From positions 339,308,502 through 339,368,501 of the forward strand of contig NC_081414.1 in NCBI RefSeq assembly GCF_030272615.1: a stretch of 60,000 nt of DNA, given 5' to 3'. The position numbers were made by a program, and so were the translations under genes. Positions 57,082 through 60,000 of this stretch are shown one piece after another. Position 1 is the first letter of the stretch. Each line of letters begins with the position of its first letter. This DNA is from Cryptomeria japonica. Lineage: Eukaryota > Streptophyta > Pinopsida > Cupressales > Cupressaceae. The notes under the pieces are model-generated. The model was given only the letters and a program-made list of their open reading frames with translations. It did not search any database and had not been told where the DNA came from.

Positions 57082-60000
57082 ATGGATCATATAAAAAGAA
57101 ATCTATATGATGATTTCTTGGATAAATTGAAACCCTCAACAAATGATAAACAATAGGGGCTGAGATTTGTGAGTGGAAAAACCCTAGGGGAAGGGTTAAC
57201 CAATAAAGCATTCTACTTAGCGGATGTTAGTATACCGATGGCTGGACTAGAAATGGTCAAACTATGGTATGGACAAAGGAACTTGCATTCTCCATTATCT
57301 AGTCCTTGGTAGTATGATTTGGGTAAGTTAGTAATGCCAAGTGTCTTCATGGATGTTGACCTACTCAAAGTTGTAGCCAACAGATATGACCCTGTCTCAA
57401 GGGTTATTAGGGGAAATGAAGGAGAGATTTTATTGACTATCAGAAGGGAAGAATTCTAGGAGTTTTTTGACCTCTATGAACCATCTGCAAGCTTTGTGTA
57501 GATAGATTTGAATGAGACAAACACTGAGTATTACAAGATGAGGGAATTCATTAGAAACAATTTCCTTCCAATGCATTTGGCTAGAGTAGGGAGTACAACA
57601 TACCATATCAGCCCTATCTCAGAGGAGCAATTCTGAATTGGTGCTTTTGCTCCCTACTTTAAGGCTACCTTCTTATCTTTGTGTCAGATATTGGGTTTTA
57701 ATCCAAGTACAGTGATGCCACCTAATTTTATGTACATGGCCATGTAAATACAGCATCTAGATTATACAGTGGTTTTCAATTTTTCCCCATACCATGAAGA
57801 AAGGAGTCATGAGGGGTTATAGGATATTAAGAATGAAGTGGTTGGTTCTAAATTATTCTAGTATTCCTTACTCATGTATATGTTCCTTTTTAGGAATGTA
57901 GATTACTTTGAGGGTACCATGAACCTCAAAAGGACAATTGATAACTAGGTAATTCCAGTGCAGCTTTGGAGCATAGATATGTGTTGGGATAGAGAGGAGG
58001 CCAACTTTGTAAGATTTGATAATATTTTTTCTTCTAGGTTGAGGCAAAAGTTGATAGTAAATCTACCAAGAATTTCCAAATAATTACATGATTTTGTAAG
58101 ACCTAAAGAGAGGTTAGTGCTTGTCAGGATTGGGCATAATTGGATGGATTTTATCCCTTATCCTGTAAGTATTGTTATCAGAATCTACGGTTTCTCTGGA
58201 CAGCCACATGTACTTCATTTCAATGTTCCTCTGAGAATGGGTTTTGCTAAAGTGATTTTGCATAGATGATGCATTCAAGACAAGGATTTAAAAGGAAGGG
58301 GTAAAGGAACAATTTTCCCAGATTACACTATCATCCCTTATTTTGTAATTCTCAAGGGAGGATATGAACATTTTGACAAATTATTTACTTCATATCATTT
58401 GGGGGTGAGTATAGCTAGACACAGTGATCCTGAGGGGTTCTACAATACTTTCAAATCAAGAATAAAAGGAAGTTTGTTGCCCCATGAGCATAACTTTCCT
58501 AAGGATATAATAAGAAATGAATTTGATTCCATGAATTAGGAATGGAGAAAAGAAAAGTGGATAATGTTCTAAAAATTATGGCCTACAATCCAAAAGATGG
58601 ATCCAAAATATGACCCATTAAAGTATTTTTCTCCATTTTGTGCCAATGTCGATTATGTTATGAACAATTTTGATGAATTAAAGCTGATTTTAAAGGAGAA
58701 GATTGCCAAACTTGAAGAAGTTCATGGCCGATAACAGTCAAGCTCACAAACTCCTTTGTCTCATAAAGGAGGTGGCATGGTAGGAAGGAGGCTTATTCAT
58801 GAATCTTCTCACAAAAGAGAAAGAGAAGAAACAAGTGATGAAGAGAATAGTTGTAATGACAATGAAAGGTTAATAAGGAGAAAGGGTAAGAATATGATGA
58901 GCATAGAGCCTTCCCCTAAAATACAAACCAAACCTTTTCAAGGAATCAGGAATATTGATCTTGAAGAATTAGACATAAGTCCTTCACCATCACCTATATC
59001 CTTTTCAGCTATAAGGAAGGATGGAGAAAAAATGGAGGAAGATATGTTCATAGCAACAAGTGTAGAAATGCAGTTCGATGTTCCTCCTTTGCCTCCTAAT
59101 TTGGAGTTGGATCTCACTCCTTTGGATATCCAGGGTAAAGCTTTTAAAGATATAAGAAAGGAATCATGTGATAAGTCCCTTGAAGATGATGCTTTTGTGA
59201 GAAGTCCTTGCCTTTCTACAACTAGTATGGAAGATGAAGATTGAGGAGTACAAAGGGAGAATTACTAAGAAGAAATCCCAAAGGCCAAATAGATCAGATC
59301 AAGAGATCCAAGAATAAGTAGAGAATTAGATGAGGGAAGAATTTAAGGAAATCAATACTGATGAAGGTGGGAAAATTATAACTCAGGTTGCAGTCTTGAT
59401 CTTACCAGAATCAGACATAGCAAATGCAGTGGCTTTTGATACAATCAGGAAGTCAAAGGGTCAACCTTTCAATTCAAAAGAAGAAGCAAGGTTGGGATTA
59501 AAAGGATTAGATTTTGTGGATGATTATGCAAACTTGGCAATTTGGGCACTAGAGGAAGGACCTAGAAAGCCTAACATTAGTGATTTAAACTACAATTTGA
59601 GGGGAAGCCTTATTATAAAAAGAGCATTTGACACATCAAGTGTAGAGGCTAAAAAGTTAAAGATTGATGTTACTAAATTAACACATGAGAGTGCAAAGAG
59701 AGAAGCTTTAGAGAAGGTAGAGCTGACAAGAAAGTTTGATAAGATTTTCAATGATTACAATGCATCTCAGAAAAGGTGTGTGGAGTTGCAAATGAGAGTG
59801 CAACTCTTTGAGTAGGGATAAATGAAGGTTTCCTTTCCTGCACTTACAGGGCCATCTGAGCCATCAACATCTAGGTCATCACCTATGGTATAGGGAGGAG
59901 AAGCAGTTCAATTTGATACAAGTGCCAGTATCCCTGGTATGTCATTAGTTCCCTATGATGATAATGATGAGCCTAAAGCTTCAAGATCAACTAAACCAAA
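57082..60000 (+). pseudogene. Long decayed ORF of unknown function, runs off the window
   Basis: From ATG 57082 (MDHIKRNLYDDFLDKLKPS) one frame is readable to TGA 59242 with about 14 stops before 58740 (8 TAG, 4 TAA, 2 TGA), then shifts frame between 59245 and 59330 and continues to the window end. A globular region (YDPVSRVIRGNEGEILLTI, IGHNWMDFIPYPVSIV) is followed by a basic/acidic linker (HKREREETSDEENSC, RLIRRKGKN) and a helical stretch (AKREALEKVELTRKFDKIF). The order resembles family-B ORF2. It may be the coding part of another pol-less element whose 3' half is outside; a decayed host gene is less likely but not excluded. Confidence 0.6.

Noticed and set aside
57082-59244. Intact host gene call for the long ORF
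   Set aside because: About 14 premature stops and a frameshift; no intron structure recognised; same TAG-rich decay as the transposons.

Overview
The window is intergenic DNA from a large, repeat-rich plant nuclear genome. The decay and the element lineages would fit a conifer or other gymnosperm, but that is inference. I find no intact host gene, rRNA, tRNA, CRISPR array or bacterial-type gene. Almost everything I can explain is LTR retrotransposon, much of it nested, and all of it is pseudogenic.

Main nest (4995-48163). The host of the nest is a minus-strand Ty3 element of the Tat/Ogre type, recognised by its second, archaeal-like RNase H between RNase H and integrase. Its LTRs are at 4995-5854 and 47099-48163, and it is about 13.6 kb once the insertions are subtracted. 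Four elements lie inside it: (1) a plus-strand Tekay-like chromovirus, 5889-15129, with a 3.5 kb 5' LTR and a truncated 3' LTR; (2) a plus-strand Copia element, 'Copia-A', 19704-32720, inserted in the Tat reverse transcriptase; (3) a minus-strand copy, 'B-prime', 35622-38675, of a pol-less LTR family called here 'family B'; (4) a plus-strand pol-less Copia derivative, 'Copia-C', 40978-45242. Copia-A is itself split by a longer family-B copy at 22288-28665. The Tat element sits in an older minus-strand Ty3 relic, with gag at 2604-3598 and a candidate primer site near 4200.

Family B is the most unusual content. It has LTRs, an initiator-Met primer site and a polypurine tract, but no protease, integrase or reverse transcriptase. 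ORF1 is a long coiled coil followed by four CCHC knuckles with no recognisable capsid. ORF2 is about 1,100 codons of unknown function: a globular N-terminus, a Lys/Arg-rich linker, an acidic Thr/Glu tract and a C-terminal coiled coil. The two independent copies share three in-frame TAG codons at identical spacing. Their LTRs share blocks with Copia-A, which suggests a parasite/helper pair.

Right side (48164-60000). A relic of a tandem LTR element ('element D', LTRs 50489-50858 and 53498-53861) contains a complete 343-bp miniature LTR element (TRIM) with a perfect CATTA target duplication. After it come a minus-strand LTR remnant, a 368-bp tandem duplication, and a long decayed unknown ORF (57082 to the window end) whose layout recalls family-B ORF2.

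Decay pattern. Premature stops are overwhelmingly TAG where glutamine CAG is expected, and three unrelated protease motifs lost their DSG serine by an apparent TCA-to-TTA change. Both fit deamination of methylated CHG sites. Several LTRs lost blocks between short direct repeats.
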